Shown here: positions 1 to 7,257 of the stretch, piece by piece
Numbering within the stretch: the first letter of the stretch is position 1
Layout of the letters: the number at the start of each line of letters is the position of its first letter
IMG/VR virus record: IMGVR_UViG_3300046008_000732
Span: 1-23,063 of that record
Length of the DNA: 23,063 nucleotides
Reading direction: 5' to 3' (one strand)
Origin: a virus
Notes under the pieces: model-generated
What the model was told of the DNA's origin: nothing
Database searches by the model: none
The model's input: the letters and a program-made list of their open reading frames with translations, nothing else
Translations under genes and position numbers: made by a program

Positions 1-944
1 TATTCGCTAATCTTTTTTAGATGTTCTGAAACTTTGTCCATTCCCGTGTAAATATACGGTGTCGTGACACCCAATTTTTTGAGATGCGTCAAATCAATGT
101 CGCAACTAATTTTAAGTTTTAGAATTTTTTTGATGGGATGCCGAATGAGTATGTTATCTAACAAAACAGGAACGTTATCTTTGTATTGAATTATCGGAAT
201 ATGATTTTTAACATCATCAAAGTTTAAGCCAAATAATAAAAACGCGCCTTTTTGCCCGTAAATTCGCGTGTTGGTTAATTTTGGTTTGACAAATTGTGCT
301 GAAAAAATGTGTTGCGGGTCGATGATGTGTGAAAAATAGCCTTTTTCTTCTTTGATTTCATGCAGTAAAAAATCGGTGCTTTTGTAACTTTTGTATTCCT
401 CAATTTTGTTACTTTTTAGCATTGCCTTTTTTGCATCGTCTGCAATTGCACGTTTTGATTTTTCACGAATGTCGTCGTTATCTAAAGGCAACTTGGCTAA
501 ATTTGAGATTACGCTCACAGCATCTGAATCGTAGTATTTGATTTTGTCGTTTGCGACGGCTGTGACATAAACAATTGCATCGTCACACGTTTTTCTTGTT
601 GCCAAAGCAAAATATAATGCCGTTAAAGCATCTTCACTGAAATCAATTAAGCGTGTCGGTGCTAAATAATGCTGCATTCGACTTAATTTATCGAAAGCCG
701 ATCTGTCTTCGATGAATTCATGATTGTTAAATCGCTGCATTTCACGATAAATGAAATGTTCTTTTTTTAAGTGATTCAAGTTTCTGTAAATAGATGGCTG
801 GAATGCGGTATCTTTGAAATCTTCAGATTCACCTCTGAAATAAACGGTGTAATTTCCTTCGTATTCAAAATCAAGAACTTTTTGCATAAATTCTGGAATT
901 GAATTCACTTTTTCTTCTTTTATTTCTTCGATGATATTGCTCAT
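1..944 (-). CDS. FRG-domain protein (3' end at or just beyond the window edge)
   Basis: This reading frame opens at ATG 944 and has 314 complete codons with no stop before position 1; the last two visible bases are TA, so it may stop right at the edge. Residues 35-55 carry the name-giving motif (YFRGESEDF then FQPSIYRNL), residues 97-102 read PTRLID, 107-113 read LTALYFA, and 231-239 read QKGAFLLFG. These are the usual conserved blocks of the FRG domain in order. FRG proteins have no established biochemical activity; they recur in accessory and defence regions. The C-terminal LKKLGVTTPYIYTG segment resembles the normal family end, so little is probably missing. A site at 1004-1030 nearly identical to one before the WYL regulator lies about 70 bases upstream. 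The ribosome binding site is weak (AAGG, about 10 bases from ATG). Base composition is strikingly A+T-rich compared with the phage genes. The family assignment is firm; the role is inference. Confidence 0.88.
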   Translation of the reverse strand, partial: MSNIIEEIKEEKVNSIPEFMQKVLDFEYEGNYTVYFRGESEDFKDTAFQPSIYRNLNHLKKEHFIYREMQRFNNHEFIEDRSAFDKLSRMQHYLAPTRLIDFSEDALTALYFALATRKTCDDAIVYVTAVANDKIKYYDSDAVSVISNLAKLPLDNDDIREKSKRAIADDAKKAMLKSNKIEEYKSYKSTDFLLHEIKEEKGYFSHIIDPQHIFSAQFVKPKLTNTRIYGQKGAFLLFGLNFDDVKNHIPIIQYKDNVPVLLDNILIRHPIKKILKLKISCDIDLTHLKKLGVTTPYIYTGMDKVSEHLKKISE

Positions 945-1003
945 AAATTCATAGCCTTTTTAGGTTCAATTTAAATAATTACAGTTCGAGCATAAACCAC
1001 ACC

Positions 1004-1030
1004 GATGACAGGTTGTGTCATCCTGAAAAA
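1004..1030. promoter_or_regulatory. Inverted-repeat site upstream of the FRG gene (candidate WYL-regulator operator A)
   Basis: GATGACA and TGTCATC form 7-base arms around a 5-base centre (1004-1022), followed by TGAAAAAT. The core GACAGGTTGTGTCAT matches the site at 1974-1988 with one difference. The site lies right after the WYL stop codon and about 70 bases before the FRG start, a normal place for an operator overlapping a promoter. Binding by the WYL protein is inferred from the shared sequence and position. Confidence 0.55.
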
Positions 1031-1921
1031 TTATTCATCTTTGTTCAAATAATCGCGCAGTTCTTGAAACAAATGATGGCGTAATTCATTCGGGCTAATC
1101 ACTTGGACATTCGGCAACCAATATCGAATTAGTGGCAAAATCTGGTGGTCGTGAGCAATCCGTGACGATACAATCAAACTGCCATCTTCCAAGGTTTTGT
1201 CGATTTGTTGATTCGGTAATAAATCGCGGCGTTTGAAATACTGCGCGACAGAACTATCGATTTTCAAAACCACTTCGCGTTTATTTTCGGCAAACCAGAT
1301 GCTATCTTCTTGCTCGATAATTTGATGAGTTGCCGCGTCTGGCTTGAACGTGTCGCATTCGATAACGATGCCTTTAAGCTGGGTAAAACAAAACGCTTTC
1401 AGCACATTTTCGACTTTCGCAGCGAGATACCAAATCGCTTTGTGATTCACAAGTTTGTACGGTTCAGCACGATAAGTTTTTTCTTTGTATTCAAATTGAA
1501 CGAGGCGATGTTGCAAAATTGCTTGTTCGAGTTGTTTAAATTCGTGGCTTTTTTTCGATAAATCTTCGTAATGATGCCCTTTGACCAAATAGGCTTGCGA
1601 AATGCGCGAATCAAAAAGCTCACGCAAAAAGTCATCTTTTAATTTTGGAAATAACGCTTTGATTCCCGATAAACAGGCGAAGCGTTCAACATCTTTGAGA
1701 TTGAGTTTGCCTAAATAAAACGATTCGAGATAAAACAAATTGCCATCTTTTCGCAATGGTAAATAAGCGAAGCGTTCCAGCAAATCACGTTGAATGGTGC
1801 GAACGGTGACATTGAATTCGAGAGCGAGTTCTTTTGGGTCAAGTTTTTCGCCTTCATTCAATTTTTTCAGAATTTCAGTTAAACGAACGGCGGTTTTATC
1901 GTGTTCAGTGGTTTTGGTCAT
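1031..1921 (-). CDS. WYL-domain transcriptional regulator (DeoR-type helix-turn-helix N-terminus)
   Basis: A 296-residue protein. Residues about 10-55 form a helix-turn-helix of the HTH_11/DeoR type, with PKELALEFNVTVRTIQRDL as the recognition region. Residues about 130-215 form a WYL domain with the literal W164-Y165-L166 motif in KAIWYLAAK. A C-terminal extension with the RYWLPNVQVISP pattern follows, as in typical WYL regulators. WYL regulators of this shape (for example the BrxR and CapW groups) commonly repress defence operons and sense nucleic acid or nucleotide ligands; that is family knowledge, not visible here. The gene lies just upstream of the FRG gene on the same strand, 86 bases apart. 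Near-identical inverted repeats precede both genes, which suggests autoregulation together with control of the FRG gene. The ATG at 1921 is chosen because it gives the full HTH. Confidence 0.9.
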   Translation of the reverse strand: MTKTTEHDKTAVRLTEILKKLNEGEKLDPKELALEFNVTVRTIQRDLLERFAYLPLRKDGNLFYLESFYLGKLNLKDVERFACLSGIKALFPKLKDDFLRELFDSRISQAYLVKGHHYEDLSKKSHEFKQLEQAILQHRLVQFEYKEKTYRAEPYKLVNHKAIWYLAAKVENVLKAFCFTQLKGIVIECDTFKPDAATHQIIEQEDSIWFAENKREVVLKIDSSVAQYFKRRDLLPNQQIDKTLEDGSLIVSSRIAHDHQILPLIRYWLPNVQVISPNELRHHLFQELRDYLNKDE

Positions 1922-1970
1922 GGTGATTTTCAGTGGATTTGAAAGAATGATAAAAACAATAACACGCGGT

Positions 1971-2000
1971 GACGACAGGTTATGTCATTTTGAAAAATAT
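1971..2000. promoter_or_regulatory. Inverted-repeat site upstream of the WYL regulator gene (candidate operator B)
   Basis: GACA and TGTC arms lie around a 5-base centre (GACAGGTTATGTCAT at 1974-1988), followed by TTTGAAAAATATT. The conserved block, including the flanking TGAAAAAT, matches the site at 1004-1030. Its centre is about 60 bases upstream of the regulator ATG at 1921, a spacing close to that of the other site before the FRG gene. I could not pick confident -10/-35 boxes. Confidence 0.55.
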
Positions 2001-2032
2001 TAAACCTAAATTTTCACCTAAATTTATAATCT

Positions 2033-2075
2033 GTTGACCACTAATTTCTGCCTCTAACAATTCGCACTGGTCAAC
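2033..2075. repeat. Inverted repeat in the gap between the tail gene and the WYL gene
   Basis: GTTGACCA (2033-2040) and TGGTCAAC (2068-2075) are perfect 8-base inverted arms with a 27-base spacer. It lies just past the stop of the last tail gene and before the WYL promoter region. There is no clear T-tract after it on the minus strand, so it is not a convincing intrinsic terminator. A direct repeat of CCTAAATTT lies next to it at about 2005-2025. The rest of the 1922-2101 gap shows no convincing gene. Confidence 0.3.
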
Positions 2076-2101
2076 GTCTATTCTGCGCCATCTTCTAAAA
2101 A

Positions 2102-4606
2102 TCAAATTACAATTTCACTCTGCGTCAAATTCGGCGCAGCGTTTTCAATTCTGCCTGCGCGAACATAATACTTTGCCCCTGTCGTACCTGTGCCACGCAC
2201 GCTAATAACGCCACCGTCGATTAAAGTCATCAACGACGTTTGTCCATCGGTATGTGAAAGTGTACCAACCAGCAATGGGTCTCGCGGCAAAATTTGCTTG
2301 AAAACAGACCAAACATTAGCCGTTTCCTCGCCAATTTGTATCGTTTGCCAGACCTCTTTCAAATTCGCGGTAATGGACACTGAGTTCACGATTCCGTGAA
2401 ACAGCGAGCCACTGACATTAACTCGAACCAAGTCGCCGACATTCGCCAGCGGCATATCGGTTGTGTTCATTGGTAGCGTGAATGATTGTAGTGATGGCTG
2501 CGTGAATTGCCCCGCCAAGATTCGCTCACCCAACGCCCGACACCCAATCGCGTCAGTCATTAGTGAGTTCGTGAGCGTTTGCGATAATCGTCCGCCGTCC
2601 GTTCCTGTTAAACGACACCAGCCAATCACGCCACCGACTTCACCACCGTGAATATAAACGCCGTTTGCTTGCGCGGGGATAACTGCCCGATAAGTTAGCG
2701 ATTGCAACGCGCTGTCTGGGATTACTAAGTTTGGTATTGCCTCGCCGAACTGCCACGGAAGGACGGGGTAGCGTGGCGCGATTTTTAATGTTCGACTGTT
2801 TCGGGATGGAATAACGATTGCACCGATGTCGGCGGCAATTTCAGAAATAACCTGTATCGGCGTTTTTGCGGTGTAAGAAAAAGCCCCAGCAGGGACGTTC
2901 CAATTTTGAGTCTGCCAATCAATCGTCCAGCCGTTCGGAAGTTCTAATTCAGCTAATTGCTGCACAGTAAATAAGTCAACCTGTGTGGCGGAACGTGGTT
3001 GTAAAAATGGTGGCGCGAGTAACGCGGATAAACTGTGTCCCGACAGTCCGATTTCGTCTTTTGCAAACGTCTTTGTGTGAGTGGTTTTTTCTGCCAACAC
3101 ACGCCACTCGAACCCGTTAATTGTGATAATTATTTCGACAGGCGTGTCACCCGTTGAAACCAAAAGCGGCAATTGGTCAACGTCCAGCAGCTTGCAGCTA
3201 AATTGCCACGTCCATGAATCCGCGTCGAGCGAAAGCGAAATGTCAGCCACGTTTAGCGGCGTTAAATCCGTTAATGTTGCTGTAATGGTGTGTTTCATTT
3301 GATAAACCGTACTCGTTGGAATGGTGAAGGTTACGACGTTGGTTGGCGGCAACGGTGGACGGGGCGGGTCGATAATCGTGCCACCGCCATCACCGAATAC
3401 TTGCCGCTGGCTATAAAGAACCTTTGTTTTTTCAAATTTGAAACACGACTTACGCCCCACTGGCGTTGCTTTTTTAGTGCTGACGGTTGTCGATAAGCGA
3501 TAGCCGCCACGCTGTACTGATTCGGTCAGTTGCTTTTTTGCATCGGTGAATGGATAAACAAAATCTGGCGAAGCAATGTAATTTAAAACGCTGTCAAAAA
3601 TGGTGCGAATCGTTGTCACAGGCTTAACGTCAATCAATCCCAAGTCAAAAGCAGTCGTATTTGAAACGCTTGAAGCCAAGTTAAACGCAACGGGTGATAC
3701 AGCTTGATAAATGGATTCGGTCAGCGAAAAACTACGCGACGTTGGTTGGACTGCAATCGTGAAAACGGTTGCTGGCGTGTACCAATACTGCGGTGGCATT
3801 TGTTTGTTGAGCGAAACATTAAAAACGTATGTGGCATTATTCACATCTTCGACCACAACAAAAAACGCTGAACCAATGGGAATCAACTGCTGCAAATCTG
3901 CGTTTGTTTTTGAATTGAGAGGTAACGCTGTTTCAACGACTGATGATAACGCCACATTTTTTGGAATAGCCTGCTCATGTTTAAAGCTGGTTTTCGCGCC
4001 GATTTGAAGTGTCAAATATTGCAATGACACTTTTTCAGTTGATATTTTTAACGTGTTTTGCTCAGTCGATGTCGTTGTTTCGCGGATTTGGTTTGTTGTG
4101 TCCTGGCGTGCCGCGACAGAAACAACATTTTTCACTGCGTTGGATTGCAAAAACGACGTGTTTAGTCGTGCCGACTTTGTGGTTTCCTGTTTTGAATTCA
4201 CGCCACTGAAAAGCGAGCGATTTACATTTGAATCATAGTTTCCATGCAGGTAGCCTACACAATCATCGAGTACGGCATTCAATGCTCCAAAGTTAGCCGT
4301 TACCTTGCAACTAAAAGTACCAGCCGCGTCGTCGAGCTGGGCATTGAAAGTCCCAATAGCGGGATTTATTGCCTTGCACTCAAAAGTACCAATGACATCA
4401 TCAAGTTGTGCGCGGAATAATCCAATAACGGTTGCTGGTGGCAATCCAGCACCAAAGTTAAACGAAACAGGTAATTTTGGTGGATTAACGCCTTCGTATA
4501 AGTCAAATTCAATATCGTAGAATTGAAACTTTGTCGGACTACTTGACGCGGTGTAGCCCGACAAAAACTCAAACGAAACCCTTTTACCAGGCGGCGTGTA
4601 AGACAT
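2102..4606 (-). CDS. Large phage tail protein, probable tail-hub/tip component (834 aa)
   Basis: The N-terminus (YTPPGKRVSFEF, residues 3-14) carries a short motif frequent in tail-tip proteins of this phage type. Residues 58-122 hold three copies of a short LDD-centred beta unit. A proline-rich linker (411-424, IIDPPRPPLPP) separates an extended N-terminal half from a C-terminal region (about 435-760). That region has the look of a hub domain: SLSLDADSWTWQFS, then ITINGFEWRVL, then DEIGLSGHSLSALLAPPF. This is an impression from pattern, not a firm family match. Its ATG overlaps the stop of the 135-aa gene (TAATG), so translation is coupled. It is the last gene of the late operon in this window and by position should lie at the distal tail. 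A host-binding role is possible but not shown. Confidence 0.75.
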   Translation of the reverse strand: MSYTPPGKRVSFEFLSGYTASSSPTKFQFYDIEFDLYEGVNPPKLPVSFNFGAGLPPATVIGLFRAQLDDVIGTFECKAINPAIGTFNAQLDDAAGTFSCKVTANFGALNAVLDDCVGYLHGNYDSNVNRSLFSGVNSKQETTKSARLNTSFLQSNAVKNVVSVAARQDTTNQIRETTTSTEQNTLKISTEKVSLQYLTLQIGAKTSFKHEQAIPKNVALSSVVETALPLNSKTNADLQQLIPIGSAFFVVVEDVNNATYVFNVSLNKQMPPQYWYTPATVFTIAVQPTSRSFSLTESIYQAVSPVAFNLASSVSNTTAFDLGLIDVKPVTTIRTIFDSVLNYIASPDFVYPFTDAKKQLTESVQRGGYRLSTTVSTKKATPVGRKSCFKFEKTKVLYSQRQVFGDGGGTIIDPPRPPLPPTNVVTFTIPTSTVYQMKHTITATLTDLTPLNVADISLSLDADSWTWQFSCKLLDVDQLPLLVSTGDTPVEIIITINGFEWRVLAEKTTHTKTFAKDEIGLSGHSLSALLAPPFLQPRSATQVDLFTVQQLAELELPNGWTIDWQTQNWNVPAGAFSYTAKTPIQVISEIAADIGAIVIPSRNSRTLKIAPRYPVLPWQFGEAIPNLVIPDSALQSLTYRAVIPAQANGVYIHGGEVGGVIGWCRLTGTDGGRLSQTLTNSLMTDAIGCRALGERILAGQFTQPSLQSFTLPMNTTDMPLANVGDLVRVNVSGSLFHGIVNSVSITANLKEVWQTIQIGEETANVWSVFKQILPRDPLLVGTLSHTDGQTSLMTLIDGGVISVRGTGTTGAKYYVRAGRIENAAPNLTQSEIVI
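4241..4435 (-). repeat. Three tandem LDD-type protein repeats in the 834-aa tail protein
   Basis: Residues 58-78, 83-101 and 104-122 align: GLFRAQLDDVIGTFECK, GTFNAQLDDAAGTFSCK and GALNAVLDDCVGYLHG. The unit is about 19-25 residues, with an invariant L-D-D and a following Gly. It looks like a short beta-hairpin repeat. The DNA copies are diverged, so this is an old duplication. Confidence 0.8.
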
Positions 4607-5013
4607 TAGGCTGGCGTAAGTTTGTCAAAGATTTGCGCGTTAAACGGCTGTTCAGTCATTGCCACAGCGTAATAATCTGCGACATTACGATTCAAACCAC
4701 ATTTGAACAAAAACACGCCGTCTTTATCAGTAAATGTTGATTGAATCAACTGTCCAGACTTTCTGTAATACAGATTCACTCGTGACTTTATTTGCAGCAC
4801 TCCAAGCACCTTTACTGTTCCAGTAATTACGCCACGGCGGTCTTCAAATAGGTTTAAATCAAGCCTTCCAAGCCACCAAGGCATGGGTTCTATAATTTCA
4901 ACACTGCCTCTTTTTGGCATTTTAATTTTGGTAAAATCAATAAAAGGGTTAATTGTCATTTTCTTACCGCGATAGAACTCTTTCACAACATTGGTTGGAG
5001 TAATAGTCGCCAC
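4606..5013 (-). CDS. Small tail-associated protein with a carboxypeptidase-regulatory-like beta domain
   Basis: 135 residues from a GTG at 5013, chosen because it directly follows the previous stop and has GGTGA about 8 bases upstream. An internal ATG at 4959 is an alternative. Residues about 60-120 (GVITGTVKVLGVLQ, YYRKSGQLI, FTDKDGVFLFKCGL) resemble the CarboxypepD_reg/transthyretin-like beta-sandwich that phages often place in tail-surface proteins. PMPWWLGRLDL near residue 45 is a tryptophan-rich patch of unknown meaning. Its stop overlaps the start of the 834-aa gene. No catalytic residues are visible. A structural role at the tail tip is inferred from its place. Confidence 0.7.
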   Translation of the reverse strand: MATITPTNVVKEFYRGKKMTINPFIDFTKIKMPKRGSVEIIEPMPWWLGRLDLNLFEDRRGVITGTVKVLGVLQIKSRVNLYYRKSGQLIQSTFTDKDGVFLFKCGLNRNVADYYAVAMTEQPFNAQIFDKLTPA

Positions 5014-5018
5014 TTAAA

Positions 5019-6095
5019 TCACCAGGTATCAGAGATTTCAAGGGCGCATTGCCCTTGTTGTAAATTAATAACCAGAAATCGCTTACCAGTAAAGTCCCCA
5101 GTTCCGATAATAATATCGCCAGTGTTGAAAGCGTAATGGTGCATTATGTTCCATAAGCCTGGCATAGTTCCTCGCACCCCTGACGCGCCTTCCGTTATTG
5201 TGATGTCGGATAGGTGTAATGCGCCATCTAACGGGCATGGGTAAGTATAGCCATTCATTCCAAAGACGGTCTGAAACCCCTCAGACCTAAATCCAACATT
5301 AACTGCCCCTCCAATTTGGGTGTAGGGTCGAGCCACGTCATGGTATGTAAGGTTCGCATTTGAATTTGATAAAGCGTAGAACTCTGGGGAGTGGTGGGCA
5401 GATGCAAAACACGCGATGGTATTAAACGCATCTCCCTGCCTCTTGGTCACAAAATCACCGAAAGCCATAACACATTGGTAAGAACCGTTGCTTGATGCTA
5501 TGTATAACGTTTTTTCAGTAGCAAGAACATACCACCAAGTTGCAGATGCGTTGGCAGCCTTCTGAGGTGCGCGTCCATTACTAAATAATCCTGTACCTGT
5601 CATTATGTCAGTCATGCTTTCATACGCCTGGACAATTGGATCACTAGCAATAGCCCCTGCGCTAACCATCGTGTCATCAACCCGCAGGAACATTCCATTT
5701 GAACCTACACCTGTTTTGTACGCCGCAAGGTTCGTCCCAGAAAACGGCTTTGTCCAATTAGCAGGAGCAACTTTGGATGTAATTGTGCCTGTTGCTGGAC
5801 TTGCTGGAGCGTTCAAAACGGGGTAAGTAAAGGTTGTACCATTCACCACGGTGATAGGAAAATCGCCGTTGTAATCAGATTGGGTTGCACCCGCAATGCG
5901 AACAAATGTGCCATCTTTTAGCGTGTGTGCAACAGGGGTTGTAACGGTTGCCAATCCAGTCGTGCTGGTAATCGTCACGCTTTGCGAGCCGTACCCATTC
6001 AATAAACACGCATCTAAAACGGCAATAAACGCCCCAGCCGCATTCGTAAGGGCAGGTGCGCCAAAATCGGTACTTCTAAAAAGTTTCACAGTCAT
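5019..6095 (-). CDS. Phage tail-tip/virion structural protein (358 aa)
   Basis: I chose the ATG at 6095 because it forms an ATGA overlap with the stop of the 251-aa gene; the frame could extend to 6170 but that would run deep into its neighbour. The opening MTVKLFRSTDFGAPALTN followed by FIAVLDACLLNGY is a conserved N-terminus seen in tail-region proteins of Mu-like and related phages. Residues about 38-108 form a beta-rich module (GLATVTTPVAHTLKDGTFVR, then YNGDFPITVVN) that resembles a small phage beta-sandwich unit. The C-terminal half is rich in aromatic and Gly residues without a motif I recognise. A structural role, possibly in host contact, is inferred from its position between fibre-like genes. 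Confidence 0.75.
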   Translation of the reverse strand: MTVKLFRSTDFGAPALTNAAGAFIAVLDACLLNGYGSQSVTITSTTGLATVTTPVAHTLKDGTFVRIAGATQSDYNGDFPITVVNGTTFTYPVLNAPASPATGTITSKVAPANWTKPFSGTNLAAYKTGVGSNGMFLRVDDTMVSAGAIASDPIVQAYESMTDIMTGTGLFSNGRAPQKAANASATWWYVLATEKTLYIASSNGSYQCVMAFGDFVTKRQGDAFNTIACFASAHHSPEFYALSNSNANLTYHDVARPYTQIGGAVNVGFRSEGFQTVFGMNGYTYPCPLDGALHLSDITITEGASGVRGTMPGLWNIMHHYAFNTGDIIIGTGDFTGKRFLVINLQQGQCALEISDTW

Positions 6096-6847
6096 GATAT
6101 TTTTCTCATTGGAATTAAAGGGAATTGTGTGATGGGCTGGTTGAACCGCTCGACAACTTCCCATAGACATCTGCTGTCATGCGTGAAAATTTCGGGATTT
6201 ATTGACCATGTGGGTTCGATTAAATCTGAAATTGCACCCACACGATTACGATAATAAAACGGTGTGGTTTGTGGATTAGTTGGAATAACTAACGAGCCTG
6301 ATTTGTAATAACACCCCGCTTTCCAAGTGTCGCCGCATTCTTGCGATACAGTCACGCTGACGGCGTTTTGGTTGGGCATTAGGATTTTAGTGTTACCATT
6401 TTTGACAGATTTTTTGGTGATTAGTTCGCCATTCAAATCGTGAACGAAAACGTTGAACGATTGCGCGGCATTCGAGCCGTTTATCGTCAAATTAAGCGAA
6501 TGCAAATCTGCTACAAAGTAGCGTGCTTCGCCTGTTTGCCAGCGGCTTTGCGCGTGTTCAATGTGAGCAATTGACCACTTAACGCCATTATCTGAAAATT
6601 CTAAACACCACGCTTTTGGAGCGGTTGCGCCTTGTGCTGCAAAGGAATACGCGCCGACGGTTGTAGCCGTTGTAAATTCAAACGTTTTTTCATGTGCAAC
6701 AGCAGGCATTACGCCGCTAAAGCCCACGCCATTTGCAATCAAATTAAGCGTATGCGGACGTTCTGATAGCACAATCTCAGACAAACTAATCGTGTCGCCA
6801 CCATTGTTATCCGTGAAAACGAACCTCCAGTATTTGTGCGGGTTCAC
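6092..6847 (-). CDS. Tail-tip/fibre-like protein with a discoidin-like N-terminus (251 aa)
   Basis: The start is a GTG at 6847 inside a GTGA overlap with the preceding stop, with GAGGG about 7 bases upstream. Residues 6-29 (YWRFVFTDNNGG, then ISLSEIVLSE) match the opening of discoidin/F5-8C-like carbohydrate-binding beta-sandwiches, in which a WR strand precedes an E-I strand. Residues about 120-160 (FNVFVHDLNGELITKKSV) resemble a short beta repeat of adhesins. A sugar-binding role on the host surface is plausible but not proven. The last part (PQTTPFYYRNRVGAISDLI) matches nothing I know. Confidence 0.65.
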   Translation of the reverse strand: MNPHKYWRFVFTDNNGGDTISLSEIVLSERPHTLNLIANGVGFSGVMPAVAHEKTFEFTTATTVGAYSFAAQGATAPKAWCLEFSDNGVKWSIAHIEHAQSRWQTGEARYFVADLHSLNLTINGSNAAQSFNVFVHDLNGELITKKSVKNGNTKILMPNQNAVSVTVSQECGDTWKAGCYYKSGSLVIPTNPQTTPFYYRNRVGAISDLIEPTWSINPEIFTHDSRCLWEVVERFNQPITQFPLIPMRKIS

Positions 6848-7257
6848 AAGTTGCCCTCGGTTAATGAACCACTTGAGATACTGATTAACCCACCCGCTTG
6901 CACACTTAGATTGTTGAAAATCAAAATCGCGCTCGAACCCGTTACGCCGCAGTTCATATCCGCCACAAAGCCGCCGTCACCGTTCAAGATACGCGCCCAG
7001 CTAATTATTCCCGTGTTGTCGGCAATCGGGTCATCAGCAATCGGTTGAAACGTGACCACGCCTTCAATCGCAATGGCACACGGTTTTGACAACGTACAAG
7101 TACCAAGCAAAACTTGAGTGGTAATCGCCGCGCCTGTAATGGTGGGTTTCGTTCCCGAATAAAGTTTGATTGTTGCGGGTGTTGCGCCAGCATCAAGAGC
7201 TGAAATAATCGCCGTGGCTCTGGCGTTGCGTAGTGCTGTTGAAAAATTAAGCGACAT
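6844..7257 (-). CDS. Small phage virion structural protein (137 aa)
   Basis: The frame runs upstream to 7323, but the ATG at 7257 is favoured. It overlaps the stop of the 1228-aa gene by a few codons, has GGGGA about 10 bases upstream and begins with the conserved SLNFSTALRNARATAI. Proteins with this start followed by LYSGTKPTITG are common in tail-tip regions of Mu-like and lambdoid phages and are annotated only as structural. The rest is Gly/Ala/Ile-rich beta. The gene overlaps those on both sides, which indicates one translated operon. Confidence 0.72.
   Translation of the reverse strand: MSLNFSTALRNARATAIISALDAGATPATIKLYSGTKPTITGAAITTQVLLGTCTLSKPCAIAIEGVVTFQPIADDPIADNTGIISWARILNGDGGFVADMNCGVTGSSAILIFNNLSVQAGGLISISSGSLTEGNL

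Noticed and set aside
58-71. Perfect palindrome GGTGTCGTGACACC inside the FRG gene, resembling the GACA/TGTC operators
   Set aside because: It is within coding sequence far from a start, with a different spacer than the two upstream sites; probably chance.
1980-2105. A 41-codon frame on the minus strand starting with TTG, reading ELLEAEISGQQIINL then GLIFFK, slightly reminiscent of Com-like proteins of Mu phages
   Set aside because: It has no ATG/GTG start or ribosome site, keeps only one of the cysteines expected for a Com zinc finger, and runs into the candidate operator. At best it is a remnant.
6092-6170. Extended start of the 358-aa tail protein at 6170
   Set aside because: It would overlap the previous gene by 79 bases; the conserved N-terminus and an ATGA overlap support the start at 6095.
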